Source: Actinoplanes lutulentus
Lineage (GTDB): Bacteria; Actinomycetota; Actinomycetes; Mycobacteriales; Micromonosporaceae
NCBI RefSeq assembly: GCF_003259845.1
Contig: NZ_QLMJ01000023.1
Span: 1-64,000, forward strand
Direction: 5' to 3'
Length of the DNA: 64,000 bases
The notes below the pieces were generated by a model. It was given only the letters and a program-made list of their open reading frames with translations, had not been told where the DNA came from and ran no database searches. Position 1 is the first letter of the stretch. The number at the start of each line of letters is the position of its first letter. This document shows, in pieces, positions 1 through 7,753 of the stretch. Made by a program: the position numbers and the translations under genes.

Positions 1-186
1 TGGTTGTTGCCGCCCTGGTTGTTGCCGCCCTGGTTGCCGCCCTGGTTGCCACCCTGGTTGCCGCCCTGGTTGTTGCCGCCCTGGTTGCCACCCTGGTTGT
101 TGCCACCCTGATTGCCACCCTGGTTGTTGCCGCCCTGGTTGCCACCCTGGTTGTTGCCACCCTGATTGCCACCCTGGTTGCCACCC
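1..186 (-). repeat. GGNQ/GGNNQ coding tandem repeat
   Basis: The DNA is a mosaic of 12-bp (GGNQ) and 15-bp (GGNNQ) units in frame with the secreted protein ending at the left edge. About fourteen units are visible and the two types are partly alternating. Near-identical neighbouring units suggest recent slippage or unequal exchange. The array continues beyond position 1. Confidence 0.85.
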
Positions 187-764
187 TTCCAGGGGCCGTC
201 CTTCCAGTCACCGGGACCGCCGGGGCCGCCACCGGGCTTGCCGGGCTTGCCCGGGCCGCCGCCCTTCCAGTCGTCGGGGCCGCCGGGACCCATCTGGCCG
301 CCCTTGTCCCAGCCGCCCTTCGGCCCGTTGCTCCACGGACCCTTGTGCCCGTTCGGCCGGTGCCCGCCGCCGCGGATGCTGTACCCCTTGCCGACGAAGT
401 AGTCGGGCCGGTCCGGCCATCCCTTGGGCCAGCCGCCGCGCCACTCGCCCCAGTACCAGTCGTCTTCTTCGACCTCGAGGACGTAGTACGAGCCGCGCCA
501 GCCCCAGCCGACCTTCCAGCAGTTGAAGTCCTCCCACGCGCCGAACCGGACGCCGGTCCAGCCCGCGCGGTTGCACGCGCTCTTGAACCGGTAGTAGCCG
601 GCGATGTAGTCGTCGTCCCACCGATCGCTGCTGGACTGGGCGCTGGAGCTCGTCGTTCCCGACTGCCCGGCGGCGGGTGCCGCCTGGGCCGGAGCCGCAC
701 CGATCATCGCGCCGGCCGCCAGACCCATGCTGGTCAAGGCAAGCGCTCGAGTTAGCTTTTTCAT
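1..764 (-). CDS. Secreted Asn/Gln/Gly-repeat protein (3' end beyond window)
   Basis: The frame stays open from an ATG at 764 to the window edge, so the C-terminus is missing. An AAGGTG ribosome site lies just upstream. Residues 1-28 form a signal peptide (MKKLTRALAL..., cleavage after AQA). A Ser-rich spacer follows, then a Trp/Tyr-rich domain of about 90 residues with two Cys, then Pro/Gly/Lys-rich sequence, then a long GGNQ/GGNNQ repeat that runs off the window. The protein is probably exported to the wall or surface. I do not recognise the Trp-rich domain. Low-complexity Gln/Asn/Gly tails can be structural or aggregation-prone, but no function is claimed. Confidence 0.75.
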   Translation of the reverse strand, partial: MKKLTRALALTSMGLAAGAMIGAAPAQAAPAAGQSGTTSSSAQSSSDRWDDDYIAGYYRFKSACNRAGWTGVRFGAWEDFNCWKVGWGWRGSYYVLEVEEDDWYWGEWRGGWPKGWPDRPDYFVGKGYSIRGGGHRPNGHKGPWSNGPKGGWDKGGQMGPGGPDDWKGGGPGKPGKPGGGPGGPGDWKDGPWKGGNQGGNQGGNNQGGNQGGNNQGGNQGGNNQGGNQGGNNQGGNQGGNQGGNQGGNNQGGNN

Positions 765-1105
765 CTCACACCTTTTCGGACAAAACGTCATTACTCGGAC
801 TATCTGATCATGCCTAGCCGAGCCCGAGCCGCTGTTTCCGCGAAGGCTGTCCGTTTGGATGACCCTTTTGGTGTCCGTACAGACATGAATGCGCCGACCA
901 TGTTTCAACCCGGAAAAGGCCCTCTATCAGGCATTTCTCTGGGTACGCCGGAACCACCCACGCTGAGCGCGAGGATGCCCGTGCAGACCACGCACGAACG
1001 GACACCCGGTCGGAAACCGGGCGTCCGTCGAGTTACCTGCGAGATAACGAGAAATGTCCCTGAAATCAGGACTTCAATGCGAGGCGCTGAAACGATAAAT
1101 CGACC
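765..1105. other. Intergenic region between yidC end and secreted-protein start
   Basis: I see no convincing gene; the open frames here lack ribosome sites and family resemblance. The region must hold the promoter and leader of the leftward secreted protein (near 765-830) and the 3' end of the yidC transcript, including the hairpin at 1000-1026. Confidence 0.5.
1000..1026 (-). terminator. Hairpin downstream of yidC
   Basis: GGAC-n-CCCGGT pairs with ACCGGG-n-GTCC around the loop CGGAA: ten pairs with one internal mismatch. It lies 80 bases past the yidC stop in the leftward direction. There is no clear T-tract, which is common for actinobacterial terminators. Confidence 0.45.
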
Positions 1106-2002
1106 TCAGCGCGCAGCGCTCCGACCGTACCCACGCTGTTTGCTCTTGATCGGCTTGGCACCGACCTTGGGCGGGGCGACTGGCTTGACCAGCGCTTTCG
1201 GCGCCTGCGCCGGGCGACCCGATGCGGGAGCGGCGACCGGCGGGAGCGGGTAACGGCGCAGGATCCACGCCTGCTGACCGAGCGCGAAGATGTTCTGGGT
1301 GACCCAGTAGAGGACGACGCCGATCGGGAAGAGCACGCCGGAGACCAGCAGCGACAGCGGGAGTCCGTAGAGCATGACGCGCTGGATGGTGCGGGCCGGT
1401 TCGTCCTGCGCCCAGCCGGACTTGCCGATCATCTGACGGGTGCTGAGGTATGTCGTCGCGGTCATCACCAGGATCAGCACGGCCGCGACCAGCTTCACCG
1501 TGAGATCGCCGGTGGTGAATCCCTCGACGATCGGCGCGCTGAACATTTTCGCCTGCACGGCGCTGTCGAACTGGGTGAGTGTCCAGCCGTAGAGGGTGCG
1601 CGACGCCTCGCTGGTGACGTCCGGGCGCAGGTGGCGCAGCACGTGCAGCAGGCCGATCACGACCGGGATCTGCACGAGCATCGGCAGGAACTGGGCGAGC
1701 GGGCTGACCTTCTCCCGCGCGAACAGTTCGCCGAGCTCCTTCTGCAGCGTCGCCCGGTCGCCCTTGTGCTTCTCCTGCAACGCTTTGACCTGCGGTTGAA
1801 CACGTTGCGTCGCCCGCTGCGACCGCACCTGCTTGATGATCACCGGGAAGAGCGCGAGGCGGACCGTGACGACGAGGAAGACGATGCCGAGTACCCAGGC
1901 CCAGGAGGTGCCGAGGGCGGGCAGATCACCGAGCAGGCGCTGCCAGGCGGCGTGCCAGAACAGCAGGATGGCGGAGATGGCGGAGTAGACGGGTTCCATC
2001 AT
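1106..2002 (-). CDS. yidC: YidC/Oxa1-family membrane protein insertase
   Basis: This 298-residue protein matches the short Gram-positive YidC form, which inserts and folds membrane proteins alone or with Sec. About five membrane segments are visible (near residues 4-22, 33-54, 104-121, 168-187 and 210-243). An Arg sits in the second segment (VTVRLALFPV), where YidC has its hydrophilic-groove Arg. A basic cytoplasmic loop and a Lys/Arg-rich tail are also present. It is the last gene of a leftward run behind the DUF6412 gene. It is not next to rpmH, rnpA or jag, so it may be a second, accessory insertase; that is inference. Confidence 0.9.
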   Translation of the reverse strand: MMEPVYSAISAILLFWHAAWQRLLGDLPALGTSWAWVLGIVFLVVTVRLALFPVIIKQVRSQRATQRVQPQVKALQEKHKGDRATLQKELGELFAREKVSPLAQFLPMLVQIPVVIGLLHVLRHLRPDVTSEASRTLYGWTLTQFDSAVQAKMFSAPIVEGFTTGDLTVKLVAAVLILVMTATTYLSTRQMIGKSGWAQDEPARTIQRVMLYGLPLSLLVSGVLFPIGVVLYWVTQNIFALGQQAWILRRYPLPPVAAPASGRPAQAPKALVKPVAPPKVGAKPIKSKQRGYGRSAAR

Positions 2003-2128
2003 GAGGAAGTGATCCTTTGCGGACGCACTGGACTGGGGACAGTCGGCAGTGGCCGCCCAGGGGCGGTCGCGCGGTCAGCGCGGGGCGACGCTCAGCGCAG
2101 GGCTGAAGGATCAGCACCGAGCCAAGGA

Positions 2129-2404
2129 TCAGGCGGCCACGAGCCGCCGGGTCGGACCTCGGGGGCGGGTCCGGCCGGGTGCGTCGGGATCACGATGGCG
2201 GGGCACACCGGTACGCCGGGCGCGGTCGCGCATCTCGGAGCGGCTGACCGGCGGATGGGCGACGGTGCGGAAGTGGGTCATGACGCCGGCGGCAACCGCG
2301 GTCAGCAGCAGCACACCGGCGACGCTGGCCGCGCCGACGAGCATCGCGGTGGGGCCGGCGTCGGTCAGCAGGCCGACCAGGCGCCAGAGGGCTTCCCACC
2401 ACAT
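2129..2404 (-). CDS. DUF6412-type small membrane protein
   Basis: The 91-residue product has two hydrophobic segments (about residues 5-20 and 25-45) and a basic tail containing RARRTGVPRHRDPDAPGR, which matches my memory of the DUF6412 family often found beside YidC in actinomycetes. I chose ATG 2404. A TTG at 2434 would add ten residues and overlap the upstream SWIM gene. Spacing in the run suggests co-transcription with the SWIM and yidC genes. Function is unknown; its position suggests a link with membrane insertion, but nothing in the sequence proves that. Confidence 0.65.
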   Translation of the reverse strand: MWWEALWRLVGLLTDAGPTAMLVGAASVAGVLLLTAVAAGVMTHFRTVAHPPVSRSEMRDRARRTGVPRHRDPDAPGRTRPRGPTRRLVAA

Positions 2405-2417
2405 CACGTCGACCAGG

Positions 2418-3185
2418 CTAGCTCGCCGGTGCAACGTCGGCGTCGGACAGCGCCGCGTACGCGGGCCGGAGCACCTCGACGATCGGCCTCCCGTGATGAC
2501 TCAGCGGCGGGGCGTCGAGTTGATCGAGGAGGGCGTCCGGGCGTACCCCGGTGGGCGCCGCCGCCGCGGGCGGCGGATAGTTCCCCCAGAAGGCGCCCGG
2601 ATCGTCCGGATCGATGAGCGGAACCCGCTCGGCCGGCGACGCGGGCTCCGGAGCGAGGACCCCGTCGACCGCGGCCGATTCCCGGGCGCGGCGCAACCGC
2701 ATCAGCAACTCGTCGCGGGACCGCCCTCGCCAGGTGAAGACCTCGAACGGGTCGGCCTCGAACGTGCGGGCCAGGGCGTAACACGTGGCCGCCAGGTGCG
2801 CGCACGGCATCGGCCACCGCTCGCAGGTGCAGTCCAGCGCGACCTCGTCGAGCGACAGCGGCAGCAGCCCGAGCCCGGCTTCGGCGAAGACCGCCTCGAT
2901 GCCGTCCGGCATCCGCCCGTCCAGCAGCCCGGCGACGTAACGCGCCTCGCTGACCAGGGTTTTCTCCACCCGGGCCCACTCGCTCGCGCTGAACGAGCGT
3001 ACCGCGATGCGGGAGCGGAACGCGGTGGTCTCCTCCGGGCCGCGGACCAGCGCGACGACCAGGCTGGAGGAGATGGTCAGGCTGCGCACGTGACCGGCCC
3101 GCTCGTCGCGGCGGCCGCGCGCGAACGTCGGGCCCATCCGCAGGGCCTCGAACATGCCGAGGAAGGCCAAAGGCAGGTCAGTCAA
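2418..3185 (-). CDS. SWIM zinc-finger protein
   Basis: The protein is about 255 residues. The SWIM motif C-x-C...C-x-H is seen as CTC...PCAHL near residues 118-131; SWIM domains bind zinc and are linked to DNA or protein contacts. The likely start is TTG 3185, which overlaps the SNF2 stop codon and has a perfect GGAGG six bases upstream inside the SNF2 gene. An in-frame start at 3287 would give a low-complexity extension and is less likely. SNF2/SWIM neighbours are a known bacterial pairing (as in Bacillus ywqA/ywqB), and the tight coupling suggests the two act together on DNA. Confidence 0.85.
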   Translation of the reverse strand: MTDLPLAFLGMFEALRMGPTFARGRRDERAGHVRSLTISSSLVVALVRGPEETTAFRSRIAVRSFSASEWARVEKTLVSEARYVAGLLDGRMPDGIEAVFAEAGLGLLPLSLDEVALDCTCERWPMPCAHLAATCYALARTFEADPFEVFTWRGRSRDELLMRLRRARESAAVDGVLAPEPASPAERVPLIDPDDPGAFWGNYPPPAAAAPTGVRPDALLDQLDAPPLSHHGRPIVEVLRPAYAALSDADVAPAS

Positions 3186-6177
3186 CGATGGCCTCCGGGA
3201 GCAGGGCGAACAGGTCCCGCAGCTCGCTGGTGGACAGCGCGCTGAGCCAGCTCTCGCCGGTGTCGACGATCCGCTCGGCGAGCACACCCTTGTCGGCGAT
3301 GACCTTGTCGATGTTCTCCTCGAGGGTGCCGAGGCAGACCAGGTTGTGCACGTGCACGTCCCGGCGCTGACCGATCCGGAACGCCCGGTCGGACGCCTGC
3401 GTCTCGGTCGCCGGGTTCCACCAGCGGTCGATGTGGATCACGTGGTTCGCGGCGGTCAGGTTCAGCCCCGTGCCGCCGGCTTTCAGCGACAGCACGAAGA
3501 TCCCGGGGCGCGCGGCCTGCTGGAACTCCGCGACCATGGCGTCGCGCGTCCCGCGCGGCGTGCCTCCGTGCAGGAACTTCACGGGTACGCCGAACCGCGC
3601 GGCCAGATGCGGCGTGAGCATCGCACCGAACCGGGCGAACTGGGTGAAACACAGCACGCTCTCCCCCGCACCGAGCGCCCGGTCGACGATCTCCTCAAGG
3701 CGGTCGACCTTGCCGGACCGGCCGGGCAGCGGCGAGTTGTCCTTGAGCAGCAGCGCCGGGTGCACACACGCCTGTTTCAGCTTGGTCATCGCGGCCAGGA
3801 CCAGGCCCTTACGCCATTTGTCGCCGGGTTCGGCGAGCCGGTCCAGCAGGTCGTCGAGGACCGCCTGGTAGAGGCTGACCTGCTCGGTCGTCATCCCGCA
3901 CAGGTGCCGCACGAGCCGTTTCACCGGCAGCGTGGCGGCGATCGCCGGGTCGCTCTTGGTGCGCCGCAGCAGGAACGGCCGGGTCGCCTGCCGCAGCCGG
4001 GCCGCGGCGTCCTCGTCGCCGTACCGCTCGATCGGTACCGCGAACCGCGCCCGGAACGTGTGCGCCGAGGCGAGAATGCCGGGATTGATGAAGTCGAGGA
4101 TCGACCAGAGCTCGGCCAGCCGATTCTCCACCGGGGTGCCGGTCAGCGCGATCCGGTTGCGCGCCGGGAACCGCCGGACCGCCTTGGCCGCGCTGCTCCC
4201 CGCGTTCTTGATGTGCTGCGCCTCGTCGAGCACCACCCGGTCCCACGAGATCCCCGCCAGCACGTCCGCGTCGCGCACCGCGGTCTGGTAGGTGGTCAGC
4301 ACCAGGTCAGCGCCGTCGGCCAGCGCTGTCGCATCGGCGCGGCCGGCGCCGTGCAGCACCCGGACCCGCAGCTGCGGCGCGAACCGCTCCGCCTCGCGCT
4401 GCCAGTTGCCGAGCACCGAGAGCGGGCAGATCAGCAGCGCCGGGCCCTCCCGATGATGCAGCAGCAGGGTGAGCAGCTGCACGGTCTTGCCCAGCCCCAT
4501 GTCGTCGGCGAGACAGGCACCGAGCCCGAGCCGATCAAGAAAGGCCAACCACGAAAAACCCCTCATTTGGTACGGCCGGAGCACAGCCCTCAGATCCTCC
4601 GGTGGGTCGAGGACCTCCAGCCGCTCCTCCAGCCGCCCGGTGAGCAGGTCGGCGAGCCAGCCCTCGCCCCGGGCATCGGTCACCGGCAGCGGCAGGCCCT
4701 CGGGCGGGAGCAGTCGCATGGTCGCGAGCGCGTCCCCGGCGGTCATCGTGCCGCCGCCCCGGCTCAGGAACGCGAGCCCGGCGGCGAGCCGCTGCGGATC
4801 GAGGTAGACCCACCGCCCGCGCAGCCGGACCAGCGGCACCTTGGCCCGCGCCAGGTCGGCGAGCTCGTCCTCGGTGAGGGTGCGGCCGCCGAGCGCGAGC
4901 CCCCAGCTGTACGACACCAGCTCCTTCTTGCCGACCGCCCGGTCCCGCAGCACGGTCGAGACCGGGTCGCGCCCGCGCACGTCGAGCGACAGCCCGAGGC
5001 TCGAACGCCGCTGCCACCAGGCCGGGAGCAGTACGCCGTAACCCGCTTCCTCCAGCAGGGCCGCGTGGCTGAGGAAGCCGTGGGCGCCCTCGGTGTCGAG
5101 CAGCATCTCGGCGGGCCGGGCGCCGCGCAGGGCCTCACCGAGCGCCGGGTAGAGCCGGGCGGCCCGGCCGAGGCCGGCCAGCAGTCGCTCCTGCGGGTGG
5201 CTGGTCCAGCGGCTGAGCGGCGCGAACGTGTCCCGCCACACGTCGGCGGCGGTGACCAGGACGCTCGGCTCGTCGGCGGCCTGGAGCAGGAACTCGAGCC
5301 GCCAGGCGTCCTGCGGCAGCGGCACCTCGTCGGGGATGACCGGCTCGTGCTCGCGAGGGTCGCTGAGCCGGAAACAGACCCGCACCTCGGCGCCCCGGGC
5401 GGCCTGCTCGAACCAGGCGCTCAGCCGCCCGGCCAGCTCGTCGACCAGGGTGGGCGCGGCGTCGAACTCGGGCTCGGCACCGAGCGCCGCCAGCCACCCG
5501 TAGTCAGCGAGCGAGACGCCCGCCTCGGCAAGCCGGGTGCGGACCAAGCCGTCGACAAGCCGGTCGAGAGCAGCGTGCAGCAGCTCCTCCGCCGGGTGAT
5601 CACCGGCGCGGCAGGCCGGTGGCATGGTCTCCAGCAGCGCGGCCCGCCGGACCGCGTCGGCGCCGATCATCACCGGCTGCCAGACCGCCGCCGGGCGGGC
5701 GCCGCCGACCCGCACAGCGGGCAGCACCCGGCCGCGGCGCACCAGGCTCGCGGCGAACCCGCACAGCTCGACGAGCCACGCGGCCGACGGCGCGACCCGC
5801 CCGTCGAACTCGGCGACCAGATCGGGGTCGAGAAACGGCACGGTCACCGCCGGCACCCGCCATGTCCGGGCCCGGGGCGCGCCCCGCCGCGGCGGCAGCC
5901 CGAGCTGCGGCGACGACAGCGGCCCGGACGAGGTGGACGGCAGCGTCAGCAGGGCGGCGTCCCGCGTCTCGCCGGCCGGCAGCTCCCCGGCCGCCGCGGC
6001 GAACGGATGCCACGGCACGGCGCCGCGCGACGCCGGTTTCCGGGCCGGGGCGCTCTGACCCGCCGACTCCTGAATCGGCGGCGCTGTCTCCTCGGCCCAC
6101 AGGTTGAGGTCGCCGTCACGGCCGACGAACCCGTGCAGCACCCGGACCGTGGCCAGGATCGGTGCGCCGGCCGTCAT
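3178..6177 (-). CDS. SNF2-family DEAD/DEAH helicase
   Basis: This 999-residue protein has a long N-terminal accessory region of bacterial SNF2 type (about 1-540), then the two RecA-like lobes of an SF2 translocase. Motif I is DDMGLGKT (near 557-564) and motif II is DEAQ (near 650). The C-terminal lobe has GGTGLNLTAANHVIHID and RAFRIGQ (near 900-935). It should be an ATP-driven dsDNA translocase, probably in repair or transcription recycling. Its ATG overlaps the DUF5990 stop as ATGA, and its 3' end carries the ribosome site of the SWIM gene, so three genes are translationally linked. Confidence 0.93.
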   Translation of the reverse strand: MTAGAPILATVRVLHGFVGRDGDLNLWAEETAPPIQESAGQSAPARKPASRGAVPWHPFAAAAGELPAGETRDAALLTLPSTSSGPLSSPQLGLPPRRGAPRARTWRVPAVTVPFLDPDLVAEFDGRVAPSAAWLVELCGFAASLVRRGRVLPAVRVGGARPAAVWQPVMIGADAVRRAALLETMPPACRAGDHPAEELLHAALDRLVDGLVRTRLAEAGVSLADYGWLAALGAEPEFDAAPTLVDELAGRLSAWFEQAARGAEVRVCFRLSDPREHEPVIPDEVPLPQDAWRLEFLLQAADEPSVLVTAADVWRDTFAPLSRWTSHPQERLLAGLGRAARLYPALGEALRGARPAEMLLDTEGAHGFLSHAALLEEAGYGVLLPAWWQRRSSLGLSLDVRGRDPVSTVLRDRAVGKKELVSYSWGLALGGRTLTEDELADLARAKVPLVRLRGRWVYLDPQRLAAGLAFLSRGGGTMTAGDALATMRLLPPEGLPLPVTDARGEGWLADLLTGRLEERLEVLDPPEDLRAVLRPYQMRGFSWLAFLDRLGLGACLADDMGLGKTVQLLTLLLHHREGPALLICPLSVLGNWQREAERFAPQLRVRVLHGAGRADATALADGADLVLTTYQTAVRDADVLAGISWDRVVLDEAQHIKNAGSSAAKAVRRFPARNRIALTGTPVENRLAELWSILDFINPGILASAHTFRARFAVPIERYGDEDAAARLRQATRPFLLRRTKSDPAIAATLPVKRLVRHLCGMTTEQVSLYQAVLDDLLDRLAEPGDKWRKGLVLAAMTKLKQACVHPALLLKDNSPLPGRSGKVDRLEEIVDRALGAGESVLCFTQFARFGAMLTPHLAARFGVPVKFLHGGTPRGTRDAMVAEFQQAARPGIFVLSLKAGGTGLNLTAANHVIHIDRWWNPATETQASDRAFRIGQRRDVHVHNLVCLGTLEENIDKVIADKGVLAERIVDTGESWLSALSTSELRDLFALLPEAIVD

Positions 6178-6611
6178 GCCAGCGCCCAGATCAGGTCGGG
6201 TGGGCGGACCCGGGCGCAGCGCGGCCCGCCCTCGGCGTCGGTGAGGCCCAGCCGGGCGACGAGGGTGCCCTCACCCCCGGCCGCGGACCGCAGCAGCGGA
6301 CCCGGGATGTCGCCGAAGAGCAGCTTGGCCCGGCGGAACATCGCGAACGTCTCGCCGTCGACCGCACCCCAGCTCAGGTAGAGGAACCGCTTCCCCGGGC
6401 CGCCGTGCACCCACGGCCCGCCGACGTCGATCCACCCGTCGACGTGGCGGACGTCGACGTCGAGCTCCCACACCGCGCTCTCCGCCTGAACCGGGACCCG
6501 GCCCACCACCTCGGCCTTGCGTTGCACGCCGACGTGCACCCCGCCGAGCCGCAGCGCCTCCGCCTGGGGAGCGCCCGGCCGGCCGGGTAGGTCGTAGCCC
6601 TCGATCCGCAT
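6174..6611 (-). CDS. DUF5990 family protein
   Basis: The 145-residue product starts MRIEGYDLPGRPG and contains HVGVQRKAEVV, FLYLSWG and FAMFRRAKLLF, the pattern I associate with DUF5990, a small uncharacterised actinobacterial family. ATG 6611 was chosen because it begins at the conserved RIEG..LPGR block; GTG 6617 is two codons upstream. It is the first gene of the leftward SNF2 operon and overlaps SNF2 by four bases. It has no signal peptide or membrane segment, so it is likely cytosolic. Role unknown; co-expression with the SNF2/SWIM pair is the only clue. Confidence 0.75.
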   Translation of the reverse strand: MRIEGYDLPGRPGAPQAEALRLGGVHVGVQRKAEVVGRVPVQAESAVWELDVDVRHVDGWIDVGGPWVHGGPGKRFLYLSWGAVDGETFAMFRRAKLLFGDIPGPLLRSAAGGEGTLVARLGLTDAEGGPRCARVRPPDLIWALA

Positions 6612-6693
6612 CCGCACGCTGAGGACTCTAGGCCGCCCCTCCGACATTTTTACGCGCCCGGCGGGCTGGCTCACACGGCAGTAGGGTGCGTTC

Positions 6694-7722
6694 ATGGAGG
6701 CTTGGGACGGTGCCACGGTGCGGTTCCGCTATCCCGATCCCGGCAAGACCCTCGCCGCTGTGCGCCTGCTCTCCTCGGTCCGGCACGCCGACCTCGCGTA
6801 CGCCGGCGACGGCTGGCACCTCGACCTGGACGCACCGCCGGCACAGCGAATCGAGTACCGCTTCGAGCTGACCCGCCCGGACGGCACCCGCGAGACCAGC
6901 ACCGATCCGGGCAACCCGATGCACGCCGAGGGCGGTTTCGGCCCGTCCTCCGTGGTGCACCGCCCCGATTACGCGGAGCCGGACTGGCTGCACCGCTCCG
7001 GCCTGCACGGCATCTGGCGCACGGTGCACCTGCCGGTCCGTGGCCTGCAAGCCACCGTCGACCTGCGGATCTGGTCGCCGGACGGCCCGGACGCGGCGAG
7101 GACGAAAGGCCGGGTGCTCCTCGCCCACGACGGCACCGACTACGAGCGGTTCGCCGCCCTGGCCCGGTATTCCGCCGCGATGATCCGGGCCGGCAGCGTT
7201 CCGCCGTACCATCTGGTGCTCGTGAACGCCGGTGAGCGTGCCGAGTGGTACTCGGCCTCGCCCGCGTATTCCCTGGCGCTGGCCGGCGAGATCATTCCGC
7301 GGATCCGTGCCGAGCTGGGCGGCCCGGCCGTCGTCGGCGCCGGCGCGAGCCTGGGCGCGCTCGCGATGCTGCACGCGCAGCGCCGGCATCCGGCCGGGTT
7401 CGCCGGTCTGTTCCTGCAGTCCGGCAGTTACTTCCAGCCCCGGCACGACAGTCAGGAGTCCGGTTTCGAACGGTGGGGGCGGATCGTCCGGTTCACCGGT
7501 CAGGTGCTGCGCGGCGGCCGCGGCCCGGGCGTTCCGGCGGCGCTGACCTGCGGTGCGGCCGAGGAGAACCTGGCGAACAACCGGGACATGGCGGAGGCGC
7601 TGACCGGCCAGGGATATCAGGCCGCCTTCGCCGAGAACCCGGACGCGCACACCTGGACGGGCTGGCGGGACGCGCTGGATCCGCATCTGACCGCGCTGCT
7701 GTGCCGGGTCTGGCCCGATTAA
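6694..7722 (+). CDS. Alpha/beta-hydrolase esterase (Fes/enterochelin-esterase type)
   Basis: The 342-residue protein has an N-terminal beta-rich domain (about 1-110) and a C-terminal esterase-D/Fes hydrolase domain. The nucleophile elbow GASLG places the catalytic Ser at 219. DAHTWTGWRDAL near residue 316 supplies the likely catalytic His, as in Fes-like esterases (H-x-W-x-x-W). No signal peptide is seen. The ATP-grasp gene begins 31 bases downstream on the same strand, so the two are probably an operon. Fes relatives cleave siderophore esters, but no siderophore genes are visible here, so the substrate is open. Confidence 0.85.
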   Translation: MEAWDGATVRFRYPDPGKTLAAVRLLSSVRHADLAYAGDGWHLDLDAPPAQRIEYRFELTRPDGTRETSTDPGNPMHAEGGFGPSSVVHRPDYAEPDWLHRSGLHGIWRTVHLPVRGLQATVDLRIWSPDGPDAARTKGRVLLAHDGTDYERFAALARYSAAMIRAGSVPPYHLVLVNAGERAEWYSASPAYSLALAGEIIPRIRAELGGPAVVGAGASLGALAMLHAQRRHPAGFAGLFLQSGSYFQPRHDSQESGFERWGRIVRFTGQVLRGGRGPGVPAALTCGAAEENLANNRDMAEALTGQGYQAAFAENPDAHTWTGWRDALDPHLTALLCRVWPD

Positions 7723-7753
7723 GAAAAAGCCGATCAGAACGAAGGAGGCGGCC

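Noticed and set aside
2049..6381. Very long plus-strand open frames opposite the SNF2 and SWIM genes
   Set aside because: They are antisense shadows caused by high GC third positions; translations are Arg/Gly/Pro/Gln-rich and match no family.
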